A program made the position numbers and the translations under genes. The notes under the pieces were generated by a model that was not told the DNA's origin, did not search any database, and saw only the letters and a program-made list of their open reading frames with translations. This document shows, piece by piece, positions 48,119 through 56,678 of a stretch of DNA of 64,000 bases (position 1 is its first letter; each line of letters begins with the position of its first letter). This DNA comes from Treponema bryantii (GTDB lineage Bacteria; Spirochaetota; Spirochaetia; Treponematales; Treponemataceae), in assembly GCF_036492245.1 (NCBI RefSeq), contig NZ_AP025286.1, forward strand, positions 372,001 to 436,000, in the 5' to 3' direction.

Positions 48119-49042
48119 CTAATTAATCTTCCAGCGGTTTCCGTCTCGGTAGAAGCGTTTTGCGTTTACTTCAAGGAGACGGCCGTCATCTCCAAGCATT
48201 TTTACCATAGAGGTTAGAGGGTTTACTTCTGTAATGCGGAAGTCTGTTCCATCATAAGTAAGGCGTACACCTTCGTTAGGAAGACTCTTGCGGGCTTCGT
48301 TGTACCAGTCGTATTCGTAAGAAAGACAGCAGAGAAGACGGCCGCACTGACCTGAAATCTTCATTGAGTTCAAAGAGAGGTTCTGGTCTTTAGCCATTTT
48401 GATTGATACAGGACGGAGTTTATCTGAAACCCCATGACAGCAGAACGGACGGCCGCAAACTCCAAGTCCACCTGTAATACGTGATTCATCGCGGACACCA
48501 ATCTGACGAAGTTCAATTCTCATTTTGAAAACAGAAACAAGGTCTTTTACAAGTTCACGGAAGTCTACACGACTGTCTGAACTGAAGAAGAACAGTGCCT
48601 TCTGTTCATCAAAAAGAAAGTGAGTTTCAACAAGCTTCATATCAAGCTTATGATTAGCAACTTTTTCCTTAAAAATAGGGAATGCTTCTTTTTCTTTATG
48701 AATAAGTTCCTGACGGCGTTTAAGGTCTGCTTCAGAGGCCTTGCGGTCAATTGTTACTATATCTGACTGTTTAATTCCCAGTGGTTTTTTAGCAGTTCCA
48801 AGAACTCTTGCCATATCTTTTCCATAGCGGGTTGGAACGATTACAAAATCACCGGCAGAAATCTGAACCTTACCTTCAGGTGCCTTTGCATAAAGGGTTT
48901 CAGAAGAGTAGTCCAGCTTTATATGATAAAGGGGAAAATCAAAAACAAGATTTTCGGAAGAAGTTTCAGTAACGTCTGTATCTTCAAGAGACGAAAGATT
49001 TTCGTTCTCGTTATCTATATCTGTTTCAAAAATATCACTCAT
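48119..49042 (-). CDS. PSP1 C-terminal domain protein (RicT/YaaT family)
   Basis: The 307-residue protein has the PSP1 core and the cysteine pattern GVCGRPFCCHGVSDKL and SGQCGRLLCCLSYEYDWYNE typical of RicT. In B. subtilis RicT is an Fe-S subunit of the Ric complex affecting RNA processing. The first ~35 residues are an acidic extension. Its neighbour is a YaaR-family gene, as in the B. subtilis yaaR-holB-yaaT region. Its promoter places the ATG 8 nt after the -10 box. Confidence 0.88.
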   Translation of the reverse strand: MSDIFETDIDNENENLSSLEDTDVTETSSENLVFDFPLYHIKLDYSSETLYAKAPEGKVQISAGDFVIVPTRYGKDMARVLGTAKKPLGIKQSDIVTIDRKASEADLKRRQELIHKEKEAFPIFKEKVANHKLDMKLVETHFLFDEQKALFFFSSDSRVDFRELVKDLVSVFKMRIELRQIGVRDESRITGGLGVCGRPFCCHGVSDKLRPVSIKMAKDQNLSLNSMKISGQCGRLLCCLSYEYDWYNEARKSLPNEGVRLTYDGTDFRITEVNPLTSMVKMLGDDGRLLEVNAKRFYRDGNRWKIN

Positions 49043-49050
49043 AATAATTC

Positions 49051-49080
49051 AGTATACCTCACGAATTATGAACTCATCAA
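49051..49080 (-). promoter_or_regulatory. Promoter of the RicT-family gene, predicted leaderless
   Basis: TTGATG (49075-49080) and TATACT (49051-49056) are 18 nt apart on the minus strand, inside the end of the upstream YaaR gene; the ATG is 8 nt past the -10 box. Confidence 0.65.
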
Positions 49081-49659
49081 GTCTACAATCAGACCTTTTA
49101 TTTCATTTACCTGTGCAAGAATCTTAAGATTATCAGATTGATTGGAAAGTGTTTCGCGCGCAAGGGCGTCCAGTTTCTGATTGATGATTTCAACACTTAC
49201 CTTTTGTCTTGGTTTTCCTTTAGGAAGAGTATAATCAGAAAAAACAAAAAGCCTTGGAGGCTGAGCTGGTCTTCTTTTTTTAGGAGAATTGAGATTATTT
49301 ACATTAAAATTATTTACGACAACAAAGCGGATAAACTGACTTACGGCAGTCTTAAATCTTTCAAGGTTTTCCTGTGTCTGATTGTCTGAAAAATCGTTTC
49401 CGGCAGTTCCTACAGCATCTGCAAGGTAAACGGCGGCGTCATCAATAGACATCGCCTGAACTTCCAGCGGCAGGCCTTCGGCAATAAACTGCGGCTCCTC
49501 AACTTCTTCACCTTTCAGTAATTTACCAAAATCAAGCTTCTTGGCGTTCCCAGTTTTGCGGACTTCTTCTTTTTTAGTATTACGTTTTATTGCTTCATTG
49601 GAGGCGTTCTGAACGCCAGAGTAGTAATAGTTTGATCCGAGAGAATCAATTTCTGCCAT
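49066..49659 (-). CDS. YaaR-family protein (DUF327)
   Basis: The 197-residue protein has the DUF327 layout: an N-terminal linker with FGKLLKGEEVEEP, a helical DDAAVYLADAVGTAGNDFSD segment, and LERFKTAVSQFIRFVVVNNF. It ends in helices around LALAQVNEIKGLIVDLMSS-like sequence. The function is unknown. It starts immediately after the bactofilin stop, so it should be translated from the same mRNA. Confidence 0.8.
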   Translation of the reverse strand: MAEIDSLGSNYYYSGVQNASNEAIKRNTKKEEVRKTGNAKKLDFGKLLKGEEVEEPQFIAEGLPLEVQAMSIDDAAVYLADAVGTAGNDFSDNQTQENLERFKTAVSQFIRFVVVNNFNVNNLNSPKKRRPAQPPRLFVFSDYTLPKGKPRQKVSVEIINQKLDALARETLSNQSDNLKILAQVNEIKGLIVDLMSS

Positions 49660-50070
49660 TTATAAATTAACCTTTTCTTTAATAGCCTTCGACTGAAGAT
49701 ATTCACCAGAGGTTTTTCCGAATTCGGCTTCATCTTTAATGGAAATGCAGTGGCCGTGAATGATAGCCGAGCCATCCACCTGAACCTTTCGGGAAATAAT
49801 ATCACCAATTACAGCGGCTTCAGCAAGAATCTTAACGCTTTCATTAGCCTTTATATTTCCTTTTATGATTCCACCAATAATTACAGATTTAGCAGTAAGG
49901 TTTCCGCGGATTCTGGCATTTTCACCAACAATAACATTTCCGTCAGTTTCAAGGCTGCCGTCGATATCTCCATCAACACGAATAAAGCCATTGACTTTCA
50001 TATTGCCGGAAATTGCTGAGCCTTTTCCGATTATTGTGTTGATTGAAATGTCATCTGTTCGTAAAGCCAT
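49660..50070 (-). CDS. Bactofilin
   Basis: The 136-residue protein has the bactofilin right-handed beta-helix repeat: INTIIGKGSAISGNMKVNG, RVDGDIDGSLETDGNVIVGE, RIRGNLTAKSVIIGG and IISRKVQVDGSAIIHGHC, with short disordered ends. Bactofilins polymerise into membrane-associated filaments that position wall enzymes and shape cells. It lies 6 nt downstream of an M23 peptidase gene, the conserved morphogenesis pair. Confidence 0.92.
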   Translation of the reverse strand: MALRTDDISINTIIGKGSAISGNMKVNGFIRVDGDIDGSLETDGNVIVGENARIRGNLTAKSVIIGGIIKGNIKANESVKILAEAAVIGDIISRKVQVDGSAIIHGHCISIKDEAEFGKTSGEYLQSKAIKEKVNL

Positions 50071-50076
50071 AGGAAC

Positions 50077-51102
50077 CTATTTTGAAAAATTGATGTTGAT
50101 ATACTTAGCAGGATCTACTACGTCAGAACCGATATGTACCTCATAATGGAGGTGCGGTCCAGTTGAAACACCAGTATTACCGATAGTTCCGATTGTCTGT
50201 CCCTGGCTAACTGTTTCACCCTTCTTTACACGGAAAGAATTCAAGTGAGCATAGCGTGTATACATACCGTGATTATGTTTGATGATGATATAGTTACCAA
50301 AACTGTTATCAAATCCAACTGTAACAACCTGACCAGAAGCAGTTGCAAGAACTGCATCACCGGAACGCCAGGTAGAGAAGTCCAAACCTTTGTGAATATA
50401 CCAGTTACCGTTGAGCGGATGGATATTTGGTCCGAATGCCATAGAGATATGGTAGTTAGGATTTTTTACAGGACAAATACTTGGAATTTCTGTAAAGAGG
50501 TTCTGCTGAGTTTTAAGCATCTTTCCAATCTGTTCAATAGGCTTTACAGCATCTTCAAGATATGATGTGAGCTCCTTTACATCGGCAACTTCTTTAAGAG
50601 AGCCCTGAGTAACTTCTGTAGAACTGAAGAGGGCAGAAAGGTCGCCGTTAGAAGCTGAAGTTTCTGAATTATTTTTTACCTGATCAATACCAAGTAAAGA
50701 AAGACTCTGTGAAAGAGATGACTGGAAACGTTTTGCAGCCTGGAACAGATTTGCATTCTCATCACGGAGTTCATCGAGACTTGCAAGAGTTGCACGATTC
50801 TGCTCTACGAGAGAAGAGATTTCCATGTTTGCTGAAATAGAACGTCTGTTATAATAGAAGAAGGAAGCAAGAACCCCGATTGTAACAAGAACTCCAAGCA
50901 GAAGTGCAAACACATTTGTCTGGAAGTTGATAACCTTACTCTGTGAGTGAGGAACAATCATGATGGTAAGCTTGCTGTCAAAAACTTTAAAAATGCGCAC
51001 GAAAAAGCGGCCGACTTTGTGTGTAAATGCACCAAAGCCATGGCTAACGTTTGAGGCAACCTGCTTTTCAAATTTCTTCAAAGCTTTCTGAGTCTTCGAC
51101 AT
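50077..51102 (-). CDS. M23-family peptidoglycan endopeptidase, membrane-anchored
   Basis: The 341-residue protein has a cytoplasmic N-terminus, one membrane helix (VFALLLGVLVTIGVLASFFY), a coiled-coil region (about 95-145), and a C-terminal LytM domain with the zinc ligands in NGNWYIHKGLDFSTW and the HLHYEVHIGSD end. It probably cuts peptidoglycan cross-links under bactofilin guidance and thereby contributes to cell shape. It leads the operon M23-bactofilin-YaaR. Confidence 0.9.
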   Translation of the reverse strand: MSKTQKALKKFEKQVASNVSHGFGAFTHKVGRFFVRIFKVFDSKLTIMIVPHSQSKVINFQTNVFALLLGVLVTIGVLASFFYYNRRSISANMEISSLVEQNRATLASLDELRDENANLFQAAKRFQSSLSQSLSLLGIDQVKNNSETSASNGDLSALFSSTEVTQGSLKEVADVKELTSYLEDAVKPIEQIGKMLKTQQNLFTEIPSICPVKNPNYHISMAFGPNIHPLNGNWYIHKGLDFSTWRSGDAVLATASGQVVTVGFDNSFGNYIIIKHNHGMYTRYAHLNSFRVKKGETVSQGQTIGTIGNTGVSTGPHLHYEVHIGSDVVDPAKYININFSK

Positions 51103-51111
51103 ATTCGTAAA

Positions 51112-51141
51112 ATTATACCATATTAGGATAAATTAAGTCAA
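51112..51141 (-). promoter_or_regulatory. Promoter of the M23-bactofilin operon, predicted leaderless
   Basis: TTGACT (51136-51141) and TATAAT (51112-51117) are 18 nt apart on the minus strand; the ATG is 9 nt past the -10 box. Confidence 0.75.
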
Positions 51142-51205
51142 ACGCACACTCGCATCTGATGAAAGATGAGAGATTATACTTATATTATCGGTGAATACCC
51201 CGAGT

Positions 51206-51392
51206 ATGATGATGCATAAATGCTCCCGTGGGAAAACCCATTGGGCTGCGGGCGAGCTAGTTTTTTGTGTTAACAATCCTGCGGTTTTTCTTCGAAAAAT
51301 CCTCGGATTGTTTTCGATGGCTAAGCGCCAAAACTCCTCGATGCAGCCCAATGGATTTTCCCACTCCGCATTTAAGCATCATAATTCTCAGA
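51206..51392. repeat. ~185-bp long palindromic (MITE-like) element
   Basis: Outer arms ATGATGC-TAAATGC and GCATTTAA-GCATCAT, middle arms GGGAAAA-CCATTGGGCTGC and GCAGCCCAATGG-TTTTCCC, and inner arms AACAATCC and GGATTGTT are nested symmetrically. No coding capacity is apparent. It fills the gap between the M23 promoter and tatD. Confidence 0.7.
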
Positions 51393-51499
51393 CTCTATAT
51401 AATGGGAATACCAAACCATCATTTTTATTTAAATTTGACGTTTACACATTACTATGTTATCTTTATATTATTATATCTCATCTTTAGGAAGAAAAAGCC

Positions 51500-52276
51500 A
51501 TGAAGTTTTTTGATACTCACGCTCACATCGGGCTGATTTACGATGATCCTATTGAGCAATTGCGCGTAATACAACAGGCAAAGCAGGCAGGAGTTGCCCG
51601 CATTGTCAGCATCAATAATAGTCTCTATGATTTTAATAAGGTTTATCCGAATTTGAAGTCTATTTCGGGAATTTACCACGCTGTAGGAGTCGCTCCATCT
51701 GAAGTTACAAATCCTGGACATGACTGGATAAATACAATCGAAAAAAGTCTCTCTTTGCCTAATGTTGTTGCAGTAGGCGAGACAGGTCTGGACTATTTTA
51801 AACAGTTTGGTGATAAGAGAAGTCAGATTGAACTTTTTATTACCCAGCTTGAGATTGCACAGGCTCATAATCTGCCTGTAATTATTCATAACCGTGATGC
51901 AGGCCGCGATTTGTATGATGTTCTTACAGAACGTATGCCTGATGCTGGTGCTATTTTGCACTGTTATTCTGAGGATGCTGCTTTTGCAAAGAAGTGTCTT
52001 GATAAGAATATCTGGTTCAGTTTTGCAGGAAACCTTACATACCGCAATGCCCGCAACCTTCACGAAACAGTTATGAACATTCCTGTAGACCGCATTTTGA
52101 TTGAAACTGAAAGTCCGTTTATGATTCCGGCAGAGTTCCGCGAGAAAAAGCGAACTATGCCTGCTTATCTTCCATCTACAGCACGCTTCCTTGCAGAAAT
52201 GCTCGAAATGGATCTTGAGGCTCTCAGCGAGCAGTTGTGGAAGAACAGCTGTAAAGCTTTCAATCTTCCAGAATAA
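51500..52276 (+). CDS. TatD-family metal-dependent hydrolase
   Basis: The 258-residue protein has the TatD nuclease signatures: FFDTHAHIGLIYDD, GETGLDYFKQFGDKRSQIEL, VIIHNRDAGRDLYDVL, AILHCYSED and the late motif IETESPFMIP (usually DTDSPxL). It is a TIM-barrel DNase/hydrolase with two metals. AGGAAG lies before the ATG. Its stop overlaps the dusB start (TAATG), so the two are coupled. Confidence 0.88.
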   Translation: MKFFDTHAHIGLIYDDPIEQLRVIQQAKQAGVARIVSINNSLYDFNKVYPNLKSISGIYHAVGVAPSEVTNPGHDWINTIEKSLSLPNVVAVGETGLDYFKQFGDKRSQIELFITQLEIAQAHNLPVIIHNRDAGRDLYDVLTERMPDAGAILHCYSEDAAFAKKCLDKNIWFSFAGNLTYRNARNLHETVMNIPVDRILIETESPFMIPAEFREKKRTMPAYLPSTARFLAEMLEMDLEALSEQLWKNSCKAFNLPE

Positions 52277-53313
52277 TGGAAAATCTTTATCATCCGGTAA
52301 AAATCGGAAACGTAGAATTAAAAGGAAATCTCTTTTTAGCGCCGGTTGCTGGCTACAGTGACGCGGCGTTTCGTTCTGTCTGCATAGAAAACGGAGCGTG
52401 CTTTACCTATACAGAAATGGTAAGTGCAGAAGCTCTGGTACGCAAGAATCTGAAAACAGAAATTCTGATGCGCCGTGCCTGCAACGAAAAGTCATATTCA
52501 GTACAGATTTTCGGTGGCGAGCCGGAAATCATGGAAGAAGCTGCGCATATTGTCCTCGAGAAAACTCACTGCGAAGTAATAGACATAAACTGCGGCTGTC
52601 CTGTTCCTAAAATCATAAAGACAGGGGCCGGTTCGGCACTTACACGCGATCCGGACCGCTTGTTTAAGGTGGCTGAGGCAGTTGTGAAGGCTGCGGGTGG
52701 CCGCCCGGAAGACGGTGGCATTCCTGTTACTGTAAAAATCCGTTCTGGCTGGGAGTCTAAGCAGATGACCTGGCGCGAGGCGGCAACTGCAGCGCTTGAG
52801 GCTGGTGTTAGTGCGATTACAATTCACCCGCGGACCCGCGTGCAAGGGTACGAGGGGCATTCGGATTGGAATATAATGAAAGAACTCGTGGAACTGGTAA
52901 AAGACTGGGAAACACGTGAGGGAAAAGGCCGTCATATTCCTGTGTTTGGTAGTGGAGACCTCTTTAAGCCGGAAGATGCGCGGCTTATGCTTGCTCAGAC
53001 TGGCGCCGACGCGGTGATGTTTGCGCGCGGGGCAATGGGCAACCCTTTTATTTTCCGGGATGCCACAGATTTGCTGACGAAAGGAAGCTATGAGCCGGTT
53101 CCTCCCGAGGAACGTGTAAGAACTGGATTTGCCGAACTGGAGCGTCTTGTTGCAGAAACAAGCGAACAGCATGCTTGTCTTGAGATGCGCAAACGCTTTG
53201 CTGCTTATTCTAAAGGGATTTCCGGTGGTGCAGCTCTTCGCGCTCGCATTGTTCACGCCGCAACTGTAGCTGACTACAAAGATATATTTGCTAATTTTAT
53301 AAATCTGGGTTAA
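52276..53313 (+). CDS. dusB: tRNA-dihydrouridine synthase (DusB-type)
   Basis: The 345-residue FMN enzyme shows LFLAPVAGYSDAAFRSVC, the substrate-binding EVIDINCGCPVPKIIKTGAG with the catalytic Cys, VTVKIRSGW, ITIHPRTRVQGYEG and VFGSGDLFKPEDA. It reduces uridines in the tRNA D-loop. It overlaps tatD by one base. Its G+C content is higher than that of neighbouring genes. Confidence 0.92.
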   Translation: MENLYHPVKIGNVELKGNLFLAPVAGYSDAAFRSVCIENGACFTYTEMVSAEALVRKNLKTEILMRRACNEKSYSVQIFGGEPEIMEEAAHIVLEKTHCEVIDINCGCPVPKIIKTGAGSALTRDPDRLFKVAEAVVKAAGGRPEDGGIPVTVKIRSGWESKQMTWREAATAALEAGVSAITIHPRTRVQGYEGHSDWNIMKELVELVKDWETREGKGRHIPVFGSGDLFKPEDARLMLAQTGADAVMFARGAMGNPFIFRDATDLLTKGSYEPVPPEERVRTGFAELERLVAETSEQHACLEMRKRFAAYSKGISGGAALRARIVHAATVADYKDIFANFINLG

Positions 53314-53328
53314 AATATTTGCGTAAAA

Positions 53329-54918
53329 ATGGGATTTATAAAAACTCTTTCCGAATTATTCGAATCAATATTTAAACGTTCCTCGCCTGAAGTCCAGAAA
53401 AAACAGCAGATGAAAAAACTGGAACAGGAAGTCAGAGATTTTCAGCCTGCAATTTGCAGAAACAGTATGCTTCTTCCAAACTTTGGAGAAGCCATTTTTG
53501 CGCTTTACAAGAATACACGTCCATTAGACAATCTTTTTTCTGTTACAGTAAGTCCTAATAATATTCAGCGCCAGCGTCGTTTTGAAGCTCAGCTTATTGT
53601 TACGGGTTATCCTCTTGAAGATCAGGAAGTACTGGAATCTCTTTCCTTTGAAAACCGAAAGGCAGATGTTCTCGCAGAGGATCAGAATCCGGACAGAATT
53701 TATATCCATCAGAGAAAGGAACTTGAACGGCTTATAAAGGCGCTTAATACAGATGGTTTTAAAAAGATGGATGCAGACCTTCTTCAGCTTAGACAGCTTG
53801 TAGAATTCTGCCGTTATAACTATACTCCGTTCCTTCAGGCCTTTGATACTAACTTTATTCCTGCAGACTTAATGTATAAGCCGTCTTATAAAGAAATCTC
53901 CCTTGCAACTGCACAGAACCTTCTGGAAGATCTTTATTATCAGGCTAGTGGACTTCAGATTTCAACTTCAACTGCAGAAGCTGTAATTGCCCTTGCTCAG
54001 CTTCGTAAGGGTGCAGATCTGGATGAAAATGAAAAGAAGAATTACCTCGGAAATCTTAAGAAAATCAACTATATTCTTACACGAGTTATCAATCCTGATA
54101 AACTTAAGTCACTTATAAGACTTTGTCGTCAGGATCTTTCTTATGAGCCGGGAGTTGCAAAATATACAGGTTCTCCGCGTCAGGATTTTGCAAATATGCT
54201 TCAGGCGCGTTTTGATTCTGATGAGCAGAGAATTAAGACTGAAATTCAGGATGAAACAATTTCTGATGAAGTATCTTCTCTGTTTCCGGATATTCCTCTA
54301 GAAGAGGTTGGTTCATACAGTCAGGCTTATAACAATCTCCTGCAGACAGAAGTTTCTATGTCATTTAAATGGATTCTTCCAATGCGAATTCTTAAAACCT
54401 TCATCAAGTTCTATCTTCCGGAAGGATCAAAAGCCCTTCTTAATGATATTGTAATTGAAGGTTTCTTTAATAATCCTGCTTATAAATCAAACTTTTCTTC
54501 AATTGTATTTGCTGCCATCAATGCTGATAAGGAAATCAAAGAATTTGAGGAATCCTTTGGTCAGGATAAAAAACATAGTATTGCCGTTCTTGAAAGCTAT
54601 ATAAAGGATAGTAAAAAAGATAAGGACTTTTTCAAGAAGCTCGAAAAGATGGTTCAGTCTATCAATGATGATGCGCATAAAGTTTTACAGTCATTGTGTA
54701 CAAACCTCAATTCTTTGAGTCGTCAGTTAGGAGAGCTGCTTGCAGATGCGAAAAAGCCTTCCAGCGAAATAATTTCAAATCTTAAGGTTTTGATGATGTC
54801 TTCACGCAACCGTGATAATACAAACTTCCTTGAGACCAACTATGCCAACTGGAATATATTTTTTGAAATTATGAAAAATTATGTTATTATAAATAGTGGT
54901 GATATAAAGCATGAATAG
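53329..54918 (+). CDS. Large helical protein of unknown function
   Basis: The 529-residue, mostly alpha-helical, charged protein has no signal peptide or membrane segment and no recognised domain. Notable segments are RIYIHQRKELERLIKALN and KHSIAVLESYIKDSKKDKDF. The ATG at 53329 follows a TAAAAT box by about 8 nt, and no Shine-Dalgarno is clear. Its end overlaps the GAF-GGDEF gene by 8 bp, so the two are coupled and it may work with that signalling protein. Confidence 0.6.
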   Translation: MGFIKTLSELFESIFKRSSPEVQKKQQMKKLEQEVRDFQPAICRNSMLLPNFGEAIFALYKNTRPLDNLFSVTVSPNNIQRQRRFEAQLIVTGYPLEDQEVLESLSFENRKADVLAEDQNPDRIYIHQRKELERLIKALNTDGFKKMDADLLQLRQLVEFCRYNYTPFLQAFDTNFIPADLMYKPSYKEISLATAQNLLEDLYYQASGLQISTSTAEAVIALAQLRKGADLDENEKKNYLGNLKKINYILTRVINPDKLKSLIRLCRQDLSYEPGVAKYTGSPRQDFANMLQARFDSDEQRIKTEIQDETISDEVSSLFPDIPLEEVGSYSQAYNNLLQTEVSMSFKWILPMRILKTFIKFYLPEGSKALLNDIVIEGFFNNPAYKSNFSSIVFAAINADKEIKEFEESFGQDKKHSIAVLESYIKDSKKDKDFFKKLEKMVQSINDDAHKVLQSLCTNLNSLSRQLGELLADAKKPSSEIISNLKVLMMSSRNRDNTNFLETNYANWNIFFEIMKNYVIINSGDIKHE

Positions 54919-56032
54919 GAAGAAGTTCAGCGATAGTAAAGATTCGTCTCAGCAACAGGTACTGGAACAGACTATTCAGTACGAGAAGAAAATTTATGAC
55001 CTTGAACAGCTCCTGGATATTGCAAAATCTTTCTGCCAGAATCTTGATTTCAGTAACCTTCTTGAATCTATTGTTTATATCTGTATGGCTCAGATGCATG
55101 TTCTTGGAGCTGAAATCTTTGTTCGTGATTTAATTACTAATGAAAACTTTATTCTTGAAACCTCAAAGGATTTTCTTTCTGATAAGAAGACAATGATTCC
55201 GGTAAACACTGCGGTTGCTGCTATTCTTAATTCAGAAAAACGTCCTCTTACATTTGAAGAACTTAAGAAAATCTGTCCAAACTGCGAGCATCTTAAAATT
55301 CTTGAAACATTGAATCCAACTCTTATAGTTCCTCTTATTCAGAAAAATCACCTTAACGGTATGCTCGTTCTGCAGGAACGTATTGCTATTGAAGATGATG
55401 CTTCTTATTCTGAATATGAGTTAAATCAGATTATGTCGATTGCCAGTCTGGCGTCGGTTGCAATCAATAATGCTGCTCTGCTGGAAATGTCATCAACAGA
55501 TATGATGACTCATCTTAAGCTTAAGTATTATTTCTTTAATCTGCTTACAGAAGCTATAGATGCAGCTTTTCTTAATAATCAGCATATTGCTGTAATTATG
55601 TTTGATATTGATTTCTTTAAGAAATTTAATGATACCTACGGTCATGAATGTGGAGATTTTGTTCTGAAAAGTGTAGCTGATCTTATCCGCAAAAATCTTC
55701 GCGAATCTGATGTTGCAAGCCGATATGGTGGAGAGGAATTTACAGCCCTTTTGCTTGAAGCGGGTAAAGATGAGGCTATGGCTGTAGCCGAAAGAATCCG
55801 TTCAACAATAAATGAACATGATTTTGTATATAATGATCAGCATCTTCATGTAACAATTTCTGGTGGAGTTTCTGTTTTTGATGCTCAGACAAATCTGGTG
55901 AGTTCGCCAAATGAGTTTGTAAATCAGGCTGACCAGGGGCTCTATATGTCAAAAAATAACGGAAGGAACCGCGTAACTTACTTTGATCCAAAGTTAAAGT
56001 CTTCGCTTAAATCTGCAAATGCCAAAAAATAA
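54911..56032 (+). CDS. GAF-GGDEF diguanylate cyclase
   Basis: The 373-residue protein has a coiled N-terminus, a GAF domain (about 40-195: LLESIVYICMAQMHVLGAEI, LIQKNHLNGMLVLQE), and a C-terminal GGDEF domain with MFDIDFFKKFNDTYGHECGD and SRYGGEEFTALL. It should synthesise c-di-GMP in response to a cytoplasmic signal bound by GAF. It overlaps its upstream neighbour by 8 bp and the rhomboid gene by 14 bp. Confidence 0.9.
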   Translation: MNRKKFSDSKDSSQQQVLEQTIQYEKKIYDLEQLLDIAKSFCQNLDFSNLLESIVYICMAQMHVLGAEIFVRDLITNENFILETSKDFLSDKKTMIPVNTAVAAILNSEKRPLTFEELKKICPNCEHLKILETLNPTLIVPLIQKNHLNGMLVLQERIAIEDDASYSEYELNQIMSIASLASVAINNAALLEMSSTDMMTHLKLKYYFFNLLTEAIDAAFLNNQHIAVIMFDIDFFKKFNDTYGHECGDFVLKSVADLIRKNLRESDVASRYGGEEFTALLLEAGKDEAMAVAERIRSTINEHDFVYNDQHLHVTISGGVSVFDAQTNLVSSPNEFVNQADQGLYMSKNNGRNRVTYFDPKLKSSLKSANAKK

Positions 56033-56678
56033 GTTTTTTCTACGAAGACCATTTCCGTATACATACAGACGGTATGCTCTTTTACTCATTCTCATAAATT
56101 TTTGTGTTTTTGGTATACGTTTTGTGTATCCAAACATCGCTGAATATGTTCATTACTATGGTGCTATGAATCCAATACTGGTAGAGCAGTATCATATGTA
56201 CTGGCAGTTTTTTACTTACATGTTTGTGCATCAGAATATTCAGCATGTGTTCTTTAATATGCTTGCTCTGCTTGTGTTTGGACTGGGGTTTGAAAAAGCG
56301 GTCGGCAGCCGGGAATTTTTGCTTTTCTATCTGATTTGTGGCGCTTTGAGCGGCTTTTTTTCATTCCTTGTGTACAGATTCACAGGGCAGACTATGGTAT
56401 TTCTGCTTGGAGCAAGTGGCGCGGTTTATGCTGTGCTCTTTGCTTATGCGGTGTTCTTCCCACGTTCTGTGATTTTTATCTGGGGGCTGATTCCTGTTCC
56501 AGCTCCAGTTCTTGTATTCATTTATGCACTGATTGAATTGGGAAGCCAGTTTTTTGGTAATGGATCGAATGTTGCTCATATGACTCATCTGTTCGGATTC
56601 TTTGCTGCCTGGCTTTATTTTGTAATCAGAATGGGAATTCATCCTGTAAAAATATGGAAAGAAACGTACAAAATGTAA
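56019..56678 (+). CDS. Rhomboid-family intramembrane serine protease
   Basis: The 219-residue membrane protein has about six helices. Diagnostic parts are WQFFTYMFVHQNIQHVFFNM (loop and helix 2), the nucleophile motif LLGASGAVYAVLFAYAVFFP (GASG), and the His-bearing AHMTHLFGFFAAWLYF. It cleaves transmembrane substrates. Its 3' end overlaps the next gene by 25 bp. Confidence 0.9.
   Translation: MPKNKFFLRRPFPYTYRRYALLLILINFCVFGIRFVYPNIAEYVHYYGAMNPILVEQYHMYWQFFTYMFVHQNIQHVFFNMLALLVFGLGFEKAVGSREFLLFYLICGALSGFFSFLVYRFTGQTMVFLLGASGAVYAVLFAYAVFFPRSVIFIWGLIPVPAPVLVFIYALIELGSQFFGNGSNVAHMTHLFGFFAAWLYFVIRMGIHPVKIWKETYKM

Noticed and set aside
51452-52063. 203-codon frame antisense to tatD
   Set aside because: It lies opposite a conserved TatD gene and has no expression signals.
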